Shown piece after piece: positions 45,301 through 55,407 of a DNA stretch of 64,000 nucleotides. Numbering within the stretch: the first letter of the stretch is position 1; every line of letters begins with the position of its first letter. The notes below the pieces were generated by a model. That model made no database searches. It was not told the DNA's origin and saw only the letters and a program-made list of their open reading frames with translations. Source of the DNA: Takifugu bimaculatus. Taxonomy: Eukaryota; Chordata; Actinopteri; Tetraodontiformes; Tetraodontidae. The DNA is taken from contig CP034976.1 in NCBI GenBank assembly GCA_004026145.2, positions 10,768,469-10,832,468 of the forward strand, written 5' to 3'. The translations under genes and the position numbers were made by a program.

Positions 45301-47050
45301 GGTAATTTAGCCCCACCAGGTGCGTGTTTAAAGCCACACGCCGACTCACACTCGCGTGGATTCAGATCGTGTTGCGTTTGGGACCCCGCGATGGAGTAGG
45401 AGACCCCGAGAGCAAATCCCGTCAACGCACCTTCACCGCCCGTCTCCGCAGCCGTTGTGGAGCGTGGAGCTTTCAGCAGAGGCGCGGAGCTGGAAGGGAG
45501 AAAAGTTGTACGTGGCGTTCTCTCGCTCCCGCTCTCAGCAGGTCTCTGAGCCATGGAAGCGAGAAGAGAAAGCACAGACGGTTGCAAATAAGAGGAGCCT
45601 TTTCCTTTTTTTTCCCCCTGATTTTTTTAGGGTTTTTTTGCGCCCCGGCGCTGCTGATCTCAGCAGTGTTCGGTGAAGAATGTGTAAAGAATAGCTGCTG
45701 TTTGTTTTGCTACAACTGATGCCGTCGCTCCGCGGTGAATGATCACGTCCTATTGTGCAGACACATCCTGTTATTGATTCATGACGGCTCTATGAAATCC
45801 CTTAGATGGCTGTTTTTAAGCTGTAAACACTTAACTTATCAGTGATTTTAATGGTTCTGGTTAATTACTGCTCTGTTTTTCATACATAATGTGCTTGTTT
45901 TCTGAGTTCTCTGTGTTGGGGGTGGGGGGGCTGGAAGGACACTTGGAGCCAGGGAGGACTCTCGTGATCTTGTGTCTTCTGCTCAGGCGTTTACCCTTCC
46001 GTGTCCCTGAAGCTGCCCTCAAGTTCCCCTCCTTAGGGAAGAGCAGCTGACCGATCTGCATAAAAACCGCTGTGAGGATTCAAGTGAGCTAGATGCAGGC
46101 TGATGTGCTGCAGCACGCCATGAGTCAGGGAGGTTCCTCTGCCTTTTCTACCGCAGAGGCAAAGGTAAAGAGGCAGGTTTAGGCTTGTCATACAGCGAGG
46201 GTCATTTAATCCTTTTTTTATTCTTCAGTTTGCAGAAGCTCAATAGTAGCTGACCAGAGGAACCCCATCATGGACCATGGATACAGTCGGATCAATCAGT
46301 TGCTTAAGTTCTCACCTCAAAAAGAAGCAATAGGAAACATCCAGCTATGAGGATGTGTGATACTTAAAGCTTTAGTCATCAAACCCCACTCACGTATCTC
46401 CTCATTTGTCGCCATCTGAGGTTTGAACACTTTTTTGGGATTATCATCACTGACTTTAGCTTTAAAATAGCTATCAGCACTTCCATTGCTGTACTATAAA
46501 ATCAGGGCTTCATAACGAAGTGCAGGATTATTCCTGACGAGAGTGCTTGATAATGCTTAAGGTTAACAGTTTGTTGTAGAATGAGGCCAAACACTGCATA
46601 TCTTTACAGAGCAGGAGGTGTGGACGGGCTCCTATAGGCAGCTGTGAGGCTGCAGACATTAAAGTCATTTCTGATGTGCACATCATTAGCAGGCAGCTTT
46701 TCAGAGGTGCTCTTTTGAACTATTTATGAAAGGATTTTTCTTCTTTTTTTTTTTAAGCTTCCATCACTGATTTGTCTATGCATGCCAATCACCATCACAT
46801 TTACAGCAGCCCTCTGTAGGAAATCTCATGTGCATTTATTATCCGTCTGGGGCGAAGAGTCTCCCGAAACCAAACCCAACTTTCATTCACCGTTTGTGGC
46901 GGATAAACATCTGCAGGCGTTTCACCCTGACATTGGCGGAATGAAAATCAGTCTTTTTGTTTGTTTGTTTTTCCCCCACGAGTGCGTGACACTAGAAGGA
47001 GACTGAGAGAGACTGCTTCCCTCTCTCTTTTTCCATCACATGCACACACA

Positions 47051-47081
<31 letters not shown>

Positions 47082-48162
47082 CCAAATGAGTTCTCCTGGG
47101 AGTGTTGGTGTCCTGAGCGGACGTGTTGTTGCGTGGGGACCAGTCCTGGGGCACAGCAGCCATACACACACTCCTCTGATGACACTTGACTGCGTGTGTG
47201 TGAGTGTGTGTTGATGGGAGCTCAATAATTAATTAAAAATAAAGATCATATAACTTTTTCCCACTTGCGCCTCCTTTCCTCTTGTATGCTTTCTTGAAAG
47301 AAAGGCGTGAATGTGAAGTGCTTTATCATTGGCTGCTACTCCCATTGTCCTTACAGGAAGTGGGACTAGTTTTAGCAGCCAGGTTCCACTATGAACTCAG
47401 TAATTTCGCACAAGTGGAGTGTGTTACCAAGACAAATCTGTTCCTGCTTGTGGTGCATAAATGTACATGAATGCATTTATCTATCTTGCGCTGCCGTATG
47501 TTCTATTTCACAGACACGGTTTGTTTACCCACAAGGACGTGCGTCCCGCTCGCGCGTGTTTACACGCATGTTGGCAGAGCAGGAGATAAATGTTCCTTTT
47601 GTCCGCCGTGCTCCCGACCACGGTATCAAATGTGCTGATTTGCCAAATGAAAGATAAAAATTGTTTACCGGCGCTTTGCAAGCCGTGACCGCCATGCTGA
47701 GTGGATGCAGCAGCTGGCGGATATTTCAAACAGCCCCCAGCCCCCCCCAGCACTTAGTGACTAAAAAAATCCAAGGTTGGGATGTTGCAGTTATCAGCCA
47801 TCAAGTGACAAATTTTCTATCCAATAATTAACTACCTTCCTCCTCACCGTCTCTCTCTCTCTCTGTCTGTCTTTGTCTCTCTCTCTCTCTCTGCATCTTT
47901 CTTGTGCTCTCTCTCTCTCTTTGTCTCTCTCTCTCTTCTCTGCATCTTTCTTGTGCTCTCTCTCTCTCTCTCGCTCTCTCCCTCTTAGTTGTACAATAAG
48001 CTGCGTTGCGACGACCAGCCAATGATGGAGCACATGGAGCAGCTGCTTGGCGAGCTCGGAGGGGAAACGGAGGGCGAGGAAGGAGAAGCAGCGTTGGAGG
48101 AAGAGTTTGACCCTTCCAGCGACGAGGAAGAGGACGATGCCGACACAGCCATGGAGCACTGA
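30368..48162 (+). CDS. TPR protein, probable assembly chaperone of RPL4 (Acl4-like)
   Basis: Yeast Acl4 captures newly made ribosomal protein uL4 (Rpl4) and protects it until assembly. Eleven exons in one frame code 423 residues: 30368-30434, 30574-30683, 30793-30939, 31061-31212, 32412-32543, 32651-32774, 34137-34226, 34756-34824, 38631-38684, 42565-42717, 47989-48162. Order: a Lys-rich N-terminus (MGGQAKGKKKNKPKRK, possible nuclear signal), a short helix, canonical TPRs from about residue 70 (ASLFCQRALDIESNNLQALD; MLGHIYSELGNTHKAKEVFL; HAVALSPD), further TPR-like helices (CREFIERALQHQSDNPEALQ; AVDVLEGLLEEDD; VWYLSGWVCYLQLEKL), and an acidic C-terminus (EEEFDPSSDEEEDDAD). Architecture, length and acidic tail match Acl4-type proteins. 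Exon 3 to 4 uses an AT-AC intron. A generic TPR protein remains possible. Confidence 0.8.
30574..30683 (+). CDS. Acl4-like exon 2
   Basis: Acceptor TTTTAAG|ATGC, donor GAAAAG|GTGACA. Codes DAGIVGLTPQERMKVRMHEK and SEKYSVQQLLEK. Confidence 0.88.
30793..30939 (+). CDS. Acl4-like exon 3 (TPR)
   Basis: Acceptor TGCAG|ACAGAG. Codes ECIDTFDFEMASLFCQRALD and LGHIYSELGNTHKAKE, a textbook TPR. There is no GT at its end; it runs into ATATCCTTT, a U12-type AT donor. Confidence 0.9.
30940..31060 (+). other. AT-AC (U12-type) intron
   Basis: A 121-base intron starting ATATCCTTT (30940-30948) and ending TTTAC (31056-31060), with a U12 branch-point-like CTCCTTGAC (31040-31048) whose A lies 13 bases before the end. 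Only this junction keeps the TPR frame: KAKE joined to VFLHAVALSPDVG. Confidence 0.9.
31061..31212 (+). CDS. Acl4-like exon 4 (TPR)
   Basis: Begins GTTTTTCTGC after an AC acceptor. Codes VFLHAVALSPDVGHSKYMYL then GQEAVDFYTRGIEVLLSAL; donor GTGAG|GTAACC. Confidence 0.88.
31296..31570. mobile_element. MITE-like element with TIRs and TA flanks
   Basis: The ends are imperfect terminal inverted repeats: left TACAGTGCTGCTTCAAAG (31296 on) and, read from the other strand, right TACAGCGCTGCTTGAGAG (31570 down), continuing to GTGAAC / ATGAAC. TA bounds each side. 275 bases, no coding capacity, AT-rich interior. This fits a non-autonomous Tc1/mariner-type element in intron 4 of the Acl4-like gene. Confidence 0.75.
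32412..32543 (+). CDS. Acl4-like exon 5
   Basis: Acceptor TTACAG|CCGG chosen because it alone keeps the frame from exon 4; CCCAG at 32433 would break it. Codes TQTQAGAAAAPQDDPELPTV and VAYCSLAEIYLSDL; donor CTTTG|GTACGG. Confidence 0.78.
32651..32774 (+). CDS. Acl4-like exon 6 (TPR)
   Basis: Acceptor CTCTAG|CATGG, donor AATCAG|GTCAGC. Codes MEEGAADKCREFIERALQHQ then NPEALQLMASYLFSKERN. A long (CA)n starts 17 bases past the donor. Confidence 0.88.
32792..32857. repeat. (CA)33 microsatellite at a 5' splice site
   Basis: Sense-strand CA tract starting 17 bases after the exon 6 donor; CA-rich RNA is an hnRNP L binding motif. Confidence 0.97.
34137..34226 (+). CDS. Acl4-like exon 7
   Basis: Acceptor TTTTAG|GAGG, donor ACGCAG|GTGAGT. 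Codes EGKEYLLKSVELWLPVQKQD then AASSTDEDTQ. Confidence 0.88.
34756..34824 (+). CDS. Acl4-like exon 8
   Basis: Acceptor CCCCAG|AGCA, donor TACCAG|GTAACG. Codes SNIPPYESRITTAKLLIEAV then EYQ. Confidence 0.88.
37871..37958. repeat. (TG)n microsatellite, one interruption
   Basis: About 88 bases of TG with one TTG interruption near 37943. Confidence 0.97.
38301..38348. repeat. decamer minisatellite (CCTGCGGGGG)
   Basis: Four perfect decamers and a partial fifth, with a degenerate CCTGTGGGGG unit just before. GC-rich in otherwise mixed intron sequence. Confidence 0.92.
38631..38684 (+). CDS. Acl4-like exon 9
   Basis: Acceptor TATTAG|ATGG, donor GTTCAG|GTAAGC. Codes MAVDVLEGLLEEDDEVVQ; flows in phase 0 from exon 8 into exon 10. 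Confidence 0.88.
38685..42564 (+). other. Acl4-like intron 9 (3.9 kb)
   Basis: No exon recognised. Apart from an (AG)15 run (42365-42394) near its 3' end the sequence looks unique. Confidence 0.6.
42365..42394. repeat. (AG)15 microsatellite
   Basis: Uninterrupted AG tract about 170 bases upstream of exon 10. Confidence 0.95.
42565..42717 (+). CDS. Acl4-like exon 10
   Basis: Acceptor CTCTCAG|GTGT, donor AAGAAG|GTATTT. Codes VWYLSGWVCYLQLEKLPEQQ, an Arg/Glu-rich stretch, then EAARSYLTNAKK. Confidence 0.9.
42718..47988 (+). other. Acl4-like intron 10 (5.3 kb)
   Basis: No exon recognised. It has CA/TG runs near 43074, 44403 and 47050, and a long (CT)n region with an internal duplication directly before exon 11. 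43660-43990 is AT-rich and unique-looking. Confidence 0.6.
47850..47986. repeat. duplicated pyrimidine tract before the last exon
   Basis: (CT)n with a unit CTCTGCATCTTTCTTGTGCT that occurs twice about 49 bases apart (around 47890 and 47939). The tract runs into the acceptor CCTCTTAG at 47981-47988, so it forms a hugely extended polypyrimidine tract. Confidence 0.88.
47989..48162 (+). CDS. Acl4-like exon 11 (stop codon)
   Basis: Acceptor CTCTTAG|TTGT. Codes LYNKLRCDDQPMMEHMEQLL, then an acidic tail with EEEFDPSSDEEEDDAD and TAMEH, stop TGA at 48160-48162. Confidence 0.92.
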   Translation: MYNKLRCDDQPMMEHMEQLLGELGGETEGEEGEAALEEEFDPSSDEEEDDADTAMEH

Positions 48163-48281
48163 CCCAAAGCCTCCATCTCGTCCTCCTGTCTCAGCTGTCT
48201 CCATTATGGCTCTGATGAACTTAAATGCCCCGCTTCTTCAGAGACACTCTTCTACTCCCCATTTATCGAAAAAAGAGTGGC

Positions 48282-48287
48282 ATTAAA
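48282..48287 (+). terminator. possible poly(A) signal of the Acl4-like gene
   Basis: ATTAAA 120 bases past the stop codon, the nearest signal variant on the sense strand. Confidence 0.4.
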
Positions 48288-48299
48288 AGCTGCAGTCAA

Positions 48300-51200
48300 T
48301 CAGTCAGTTTCAGTGAGTTTAATGTTTTTCAAGAACTAAGTTCTTCCTTTAATGTCCTTGATGCTGATGAATGAAATACATTTTAGAGTTTTATTTCTTA
48401 GCAGCAAAAACAAACAGACCATTAAATGCCTTTATCATCTTGTGAACGCCCACATATTGATTCCTGCAGGCACTTCTACACACATCCAAACGACAATTTA
48501 CAGATGGCACATCCCATAAATCACTTAAGCCACTTCGATTTGCGTGTAGAGTCTCTTCATCCAAAATGCAACCGTCTCCAGATAAGCAGCTAAAGCTCGG
48601 CGCTAACTTGGCATTTAATGGTTCTAATAACCCAAGTATGTGTGCCATTTAAATGTTGTTCTGTTTTGGCTCCTGTTTCGGAATTTCCACCACACATACA
48701 CACTTTTTAACTCATTGTACTCCGAAAGACAAGACAAAAGAGGGACTTTGACATTCTCTTGCACCGTGCACTTCTCTCTTCCTCTGCCTGACTGTTCAAA
48801 GCATCTGGCTCCAAAGTCTTTCAGTGAGCAGAAACAAGCGGTTCTGACTTCTCCTTTCTGAGCCATTTTCTACATTGCAGCCTTTTCAAACTCTCACAAA
48901 CGGTCATGAAGCACAATAATGGTGCTTAAAACCAGGTGAAAAACCTTGATGGAAACGGGCACATTGTGATTATATTTGCTAAAGCTCCATCTGTTTTTCT
49001 TAAATCTCGTTTCATTCGATCGGCTGGATCTGTTCTGTTGGGTTATATTTCATTGCACAGACACTGTTGCATGTAACAGCGCCTTTCCAACGCCTGGTAA
49101 GCAAATTGGACCTCGGGCATCTGGAGCTGCACGGCTCCTTTTGAAGAATTTCATAACTGGTAAATGGGAACAAAATCTCCGATCCTGTATCCGATAGTCA
49201 TGTGGCTGCTGGCTGAGGGGTCTGATTGGAAGGAGGGGTTTCCAGGGTGCCTAAAGGGAGTGTTTGAAAAAAAAAAGCATCCATGTTTCCTGCTGTAGTT
49301 GATGTATTTGTGGGGACCGAACCCAGCTAACCCAGATGTGCTTGTCCTGTTTATATTTCAGCACCATAATGCACCAGGTGACTACCCGCAGGGATGCTGT
49401 CATCAAGCGTTCGGATCTCTAATTAAAATGGGCTGCGGTGTGCACCTCTGTGTCCGCGCATGTGTGTGTGTGTGTGTCGTGCTGCTCATCTGCAGTGTGT
49501 GATTAATGACTCCAGGGATGAGCGAACATCGAGGGTCAGCCCTTTCTGCTTATTCAGATCCGACCTACTATGAGTGGACGCGAACCCCCGGGCGAGCTTA
49601 AAAATCCTTGTCCGTTCTCTCCCCTGCACCGCGGCGTCACCGCTGCGGGAACATTTACGCCTGCTCGTAGCGAGCACTTTTTAAGACAAGGGCGCGTTCA
49701 GTCACCGAGAAAGGATGTTCTCGTGTCAGCCTCATCGCAGCGCTGAGAAAAACAACTGAAAGGCCTCCCAAAAAAAGCACAAAAGCACTAAACCTTGGAT
49801 GAAAATGGAACCGCGGCACAGATTTTCATCTTCTTTCACCTTCTCCCTGCTGCGATGGAGCCTTTGTGCCCTTCAGAACCGCCTCAATTCTTCAGAGCGC
49901 AGCTTCAGAAAGATGAAGGAAACATTCGGTGCATTTGTTCGGTTGGCATCGCTCAGATTTTTGGCCCGAACTAAAATTATTAGGATGCTACAAAGTTTGG
50001 CGGCAGCTGAAGCCGCTTCAGTGGAGTGAACTAATAGGAAACAACAGTTTATGCGTAGAAAAGCTGCGGCAGACACCATCATTGTTCTCCATTTTCTTGT
50101 ACTTAACTGAGAGGAGGGGCACCTAGAGTGGTCTGCTGCCCACCGTCGTACCTCCGGCCTCGGCGTGTAAAAAGCGGTTATTTGAATTACACTTCTGACC
50201 TCTACACCAACTATTTCTCCAAAGAAAAACTTCTCTCTTTAAAGCCGGTTTGCTTGAATCCACGGACGCCTCGGCGGTGCCACAATCGAAATGACTCGTC
50301 ACGATGCTCGGCTTAAACTTCAGCGTCATCTTTGGCGTGTCTGCGCGCCTACAGGCAGGAGGTTGCCGCCATGTCATCAGCAGCTTACGTAACAGCACTC
50401 AGTCGTACTCACTAGTGGATACCGAAGGTGTGTACACACACAAAATCAATCATTACCGCAACGAAAGCTTAATGCCTTCGGCGTGGTAATTTGCAGGCCT
50501 ATTTCTTTTTTTTTATACCTTTTTTCCAAACTATTTGTGGAGACCCCAGCAGCATGTGTTCTGTCTCTAGGCAATCCAGCCCATAATTAGTATTGGTGAG
50601 CATGTGTGCGCCTGTATGTGTTTTTTTAATAATCGACTGTAATGAGATGAGCAGAGAGGAGAATAATCCTGGATTAACAGCTTAAAATGCATGTGTTGCC
50701 ATAACAAAATCCTGATTGGAATTTATTAATCACCGAAATAAATACACACGCGCATTCGCCGCTCGCGCGTACACACTTCATCATGGCGGCCGCTCAATGT
50801 CCACGGGCCCAACAGGAGGGTCGCACAAGCTTTACGTGCTGTTTATCCTCCGTCGGTGCGCGTGCGAAACTTTGTCTTAATTAGAGAGTTAAGCGGGGCG
50901 CTCCTCTGAAGGGATTAAGGGAGAAATTCTCTGAATCTGGAGACTTAAGGCTGAAACCAGTTAAACGGAAACAGGAGGAGGAGGCTTGAGAGGCTGCTCC
51001 GCCGTCTACACGCGCATTTCCATGTTCATTTTCTGTTAATCGTTCACTTCAAGTCCTGCTCCAAACCTTCCCAAACCACTTCTGTCATGTTTTTAGCAAT
51101 GGCTGGCGTCTGACAGTCAAGCGTCGTTCTTTACTTTTTATGAACAATCTATAATATTAAGTGACAGATTCAGACGAGCGTCAAATGAGGGGACATGCAC

Positions 51201-53803
51201 GATTCCTCTGACAGGCAGCAGCTGCCGAGTTCCTGCTTTCGGATTACCCAAACTGAATTGGCCACATAGACAGACCGCTATCTGACCCAGAGGTATTCCA
51301 GATCGCCGCTGCGAGATGCCGTGAATCACCTGACCTTTATCCTCGGCAGCGAGGCCGTTCCTGTATGGGATGGATTTAAAGGATACAGCACGTCTGACCT
51401 GTGACAAAAGCCCTGCGGCTGATGGATTGATGCAAAGTGTAAACGCGGTTCTGCGAGGCTTAATCTAATTGTTTAAACGTGATATGTTTGTATTAACGTA
51501 GTCGCATTGGAAAAATGTGTTTTTCCTTAAATTGATGGAACAAAAGGTTAGAGTCCATTTTAGAGTTCAGCGGATTATGGGACACTGCGAAAAGTAGTTT
51601 CATTATTCATCTCTGATTTTAGTCAGTAAAGCTATTTTAGACTGTCCTGTCATTGTACGTGGATTAAGTGTGTTCATGCGTCCCTGCCTGCGCAGACTGT
51701 TGTGTTTCGTGTGTCTGTGTGTGTTTGCATATGTAATAATCTTTGGTGGGAGCATCTGTCTCTCAGAGATAACATATCCAGGGAATTCGCCATGCTGTCT
51801 TACAACGGCGCATCGCGTCTCACTGTTGCAGCCTCCTAAATTATACCCCATTACACCTCTGTGTTTATGTATGTGCAGGGAGAGTGAGGGATGCACTGGC
51901 AGTGTCATGTCCTTGGGCGACTGTGCCAAGTTTAAGAGTATCACGGAGCCCACTTCCTCCTCCTTAAGCCCTAAATCCATCGCAAAACAGAGTTCTTTCC
52001 ACATAATAAGCTGTGCAAACAACCCTCTCCTCGAAAAAAAAAGTGAGCTAAGATGGTGAATAGAGTAGAGAATGAAAATAAGAAAGGTAATTTTGTGCAA
52101 CAAACAGTCTGCCACAGTGACACTGAAGCCACCTCTGTGAATATCCTGTCAAAACAACAACAGAGCGATTTTATTGAACTTTCAGGGGATTCGAACGCTT
52201 AAAATGTTAATAAATTCGACAGGAGGAGACACCAAGTGACCACTGACGACTGAGATCTATGATTTATTCTTTGGCCCCATGTTCTGCTCTGTCCTCTTTT
52301 ACAGTATGTAGAAGTCACTTTATGGCCTTAAACTAATCGAGCCAGGAAGAAGATCATGTTTTTATGGCAGAAACCTCCAGCTGGTCCTGGTGGTATTCGG
52401 ACGCTCCCCTGTCTCGAATGGTTCAAACTCAATACCTTGCGTTAATTGCTATTCCTGAAATCTACGTTGAAGCCAGCCTGTGTCACACACACATGCACAC
52501 ACACAACTGCTTTCAATGAATGCCTCCTTTGTGATGTTGGAGAACTTGGCAGTGTAATTCTGCAAAGCCTGCCGCGCCGCTGCTGTACTACGAGCCTCAA
52601 ACATTTGAAATGTAGGCTGAATAGGGAAAATTTGAGGACAAAATTGTAATGGTGCCTTTTCTTCACAGCGGCAGAAACAGCCGAGGGAGCTGAACGCAGC
52701 CCCGATGACCTGGTTGAATCAAAGAGGAGTGTGGCAGGCGAGACCACAAAGAGACGGGGAGGAAAAAAGGGAGCCGGCGAGAGACTGGAAGTGTCTCATT
52801 TGTGCAGCATTACAATTTGGGTCGATGGATCGCTTCAGTATCCTCGAGGGGCTCTTTTATTATTCCCCTCCTCAGTGAAATCTATACTTACAATCTAAAA
52901 ATCAAACGTGGTGCCAATCGGCGCCGAGCTCCCTGTGACCGCTGATGGAATTGACTGAGTGCCAGCTTTAGTTTTTATACCTCATTAATTCACAGGGGCG
53001 ATTGACTGAGGAAATAGCTTCTTCTGTGTCATAAATCAACTCCGTGACACACAAGCGTGCGTGCAGACACCACACAGACACACACACCACAGGGGACGTC
53101 ACCCCAGCAGGTGGGGCACGTGATTTCATCAGTCTCTGACAGGAAATTCAGCCATAATGTGATTGCTGATTTTCACGCCACCCCAGTGTGCAATTCCGAA
53201 ATCACCCAGATGGTGAAATTGGCTCCTCCTCCCGTTTCGCCCTCAAAGTTCTGCAACTTGCACCGAGCCTTTTGTTTCTCGCTGTTCTCAGGTTTTTCCT
53301 CCCTCGCTCTCTCCTCCTGCTGCGTGATTATTTAAGGTGAAATGGAGTTAAAAATGGAGAGGAAAAAACATCACATGGTTCTAAAAACTACTCAATTGGT
53401 AACGGAGGGGTTCCACGGTGAAGCAGATCATGCAGTATCTAAATTAAACTCTGGGATGAGAACGAAACAGGCGGGAGTGTGTGTGTGTGTGTGTGCGTGC
53501 ATGTTGGAGAGGTATAGAGATAGAGCGGTTTGATGCCGTAACAGCTGCTAATTATTGCTGCTCTATATTTCACACAGTCTTTTTGATCTCATGTCCTGTG
53601 GAGCAAGATAAGGATTTTCTCTTTCTCTCTCTCCCTCACACAGACACAGACACACACCCACGCACACACACACACACACACAGACATACACATGCTCAGG
53701 GGTCAGAAGTAGGAGAAAGAGAAATTGTGCTCTAATTACCAATGACCTATCTTTCCGCAGTACCTCAGGACTGGATGTGTATGTTTTGTGACTTGTTTTT
53801 ATG

Positions 53804-53887
<84 letters not shown>

Positions 53888-55150
53888 ACACACATGCTGG
53901 GTTGTGATATCAGAGGGCAATCGACATACAAAGACCATCTGGATGTCACTCTGTTCTCTTCTGTGCTCTGTCCCTGCTGGCCGATCAACCGTTTGGCAAG
54001 CAGGTTTTATAGCGATCACCAGGCCTCCGTGCATAGCAACAGTTTCCAACCACCCCTGACCTTTGATCAAAGGAAGGCTTAGAAATTCTGCTGTGAAAAA
54101 AAAGAAAAGAAAATCTTCTCTTTCAACAGAAATAAAAAAGAACCATTGAAAACCACGGTGTGCACATGAGACTTAGTTGTCTCATTTGTGATTTTAGCCA
54201 AAAAGGGAAATAATATATTATACATAAGAGCATCAGCTGTGGGGAATTATGTGTTCTGCGCTGGTCTGTTGCTTTAGGAGCTGCCTAAAGCTCCTGCAGT
54301 GTCATGCAGAGGTTGAGAGGGTGTTGTTCATTATTGATGGCAGCTTGACTAACGCTGTCCTCACATTCTCCTCCACCACGGCCGAAGTGGGGCTCCTACC
54401 TCCTCCACTGTCATCCTCTTTAACAAGAAACACTCCGTTACATAAGTGAAAGGGTAAACAGCACTTAAAATGAACAAAGGTAGGAAAGCAGTGTGATCTT
54501 CACAGAGACTCGACCAAACCGCCACTTAAATGCCTTAAAGGATTGGTAAAGAACACTGGTTGATTGTTTTTGCCCTTTATGTTGCAATGTGCACACAAGA
54601 TCAACAGCTGTCAAACAGGATGAGAAAAAAAGCATTGCAGCACATATATTTATATTTGGTTTTAATGTACACGTGAGTTCATTCAAGTATTTACATTTAC
54701 CAGCAACTGATTTGTCAAATGTGGTGGGAAAATGCCATAGTGGTAAAGTTTTTGTATTGTAGTTTGAATGTGGAATAAATAAACACTGCACTTCCAGCCA
54801 AGGTTAAGTTAACATTTTATTCTCTTCATTTTTTAAGAATTTATTATAGTCATTCTGCTCTTAGAATCTACGAACAAAAGTCTTGTGTCGTTTGTCAGAT
54901 ATTGAAATTGTTTTCCATTGTGTGTGTGTGTGTGTGTGCGCGTGTGTGTGCGTGCAAACTCTCTAACATTATTTATTGTTTGCTGAAAGTCACAATCTAG
55001 AAGATAACCTGCATGAGATGGAGATATGGAGGGGAAGGCGCTCTCTCTCTCCAGCCCCCTTTGTCCCTGCTCTCAGGGATACTTCAAAAGCAGCCGGTCA
55101 GAAGGACGACAAAAGCTCAGCTTGTCTTTGACGCACAAGTGCACAGCTCG
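48300..55150. other. convergent intergenic region
   Basis: No gene recognised. The small open frames here lack splice-linked family matches. It contains microsatellites (53805-53881) and AT-rich unique stretches, for example 50560-50760 and 52820-53060, that could include regulatory elements of either neighbour. Confidence 0.55.
53805..53881. repeat. (CT)n-(CA)n compound microsatellite
   Basis: A CT tract (53805-53823) followed directly by about 29 CA units. Confidence 0.96.
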
Positions 55151-55151
55151 C

Positions 55152-55157
55152 TTTATT
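55152..55157 (-). terminator. possible poly(A) signal of the zinc-finger gene
   Basis: AATAAA on the minus strand about 250 bases past the TAG at 55408-55410. Other copies lie further on, so the choice is uncertain. Confidence 0.4.
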
Positions 55158-55407
55158 CCCAGCCTGAATGTGGAACGATGGAAAAGGCAAAGGATCAAAG
55201 TCTGTTTTCTCCCTTTCTGCTCCAATACAGAGGCTAGCACTGGAAAAAAAGAAATGTGTGTGCGCACGTGTGACAGCATATGCAAGGAAGGACCGAGCCT
55301 CGTAAATGCTTCACATCTCTATATTTGAAATCACAGGCGTTCCTCCAGCCCAGAGTCTCTGTCACCAGTGAATGATGCCAGGATAGATTAGCAAACATGG
55401 CAGCCAG

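Noticed and set aside
52442..52747. A 101-codon minus-strand frame in the convergent intergenic region
   Set aside because: No recognisable domain and no support from splice signals; treated as chance.
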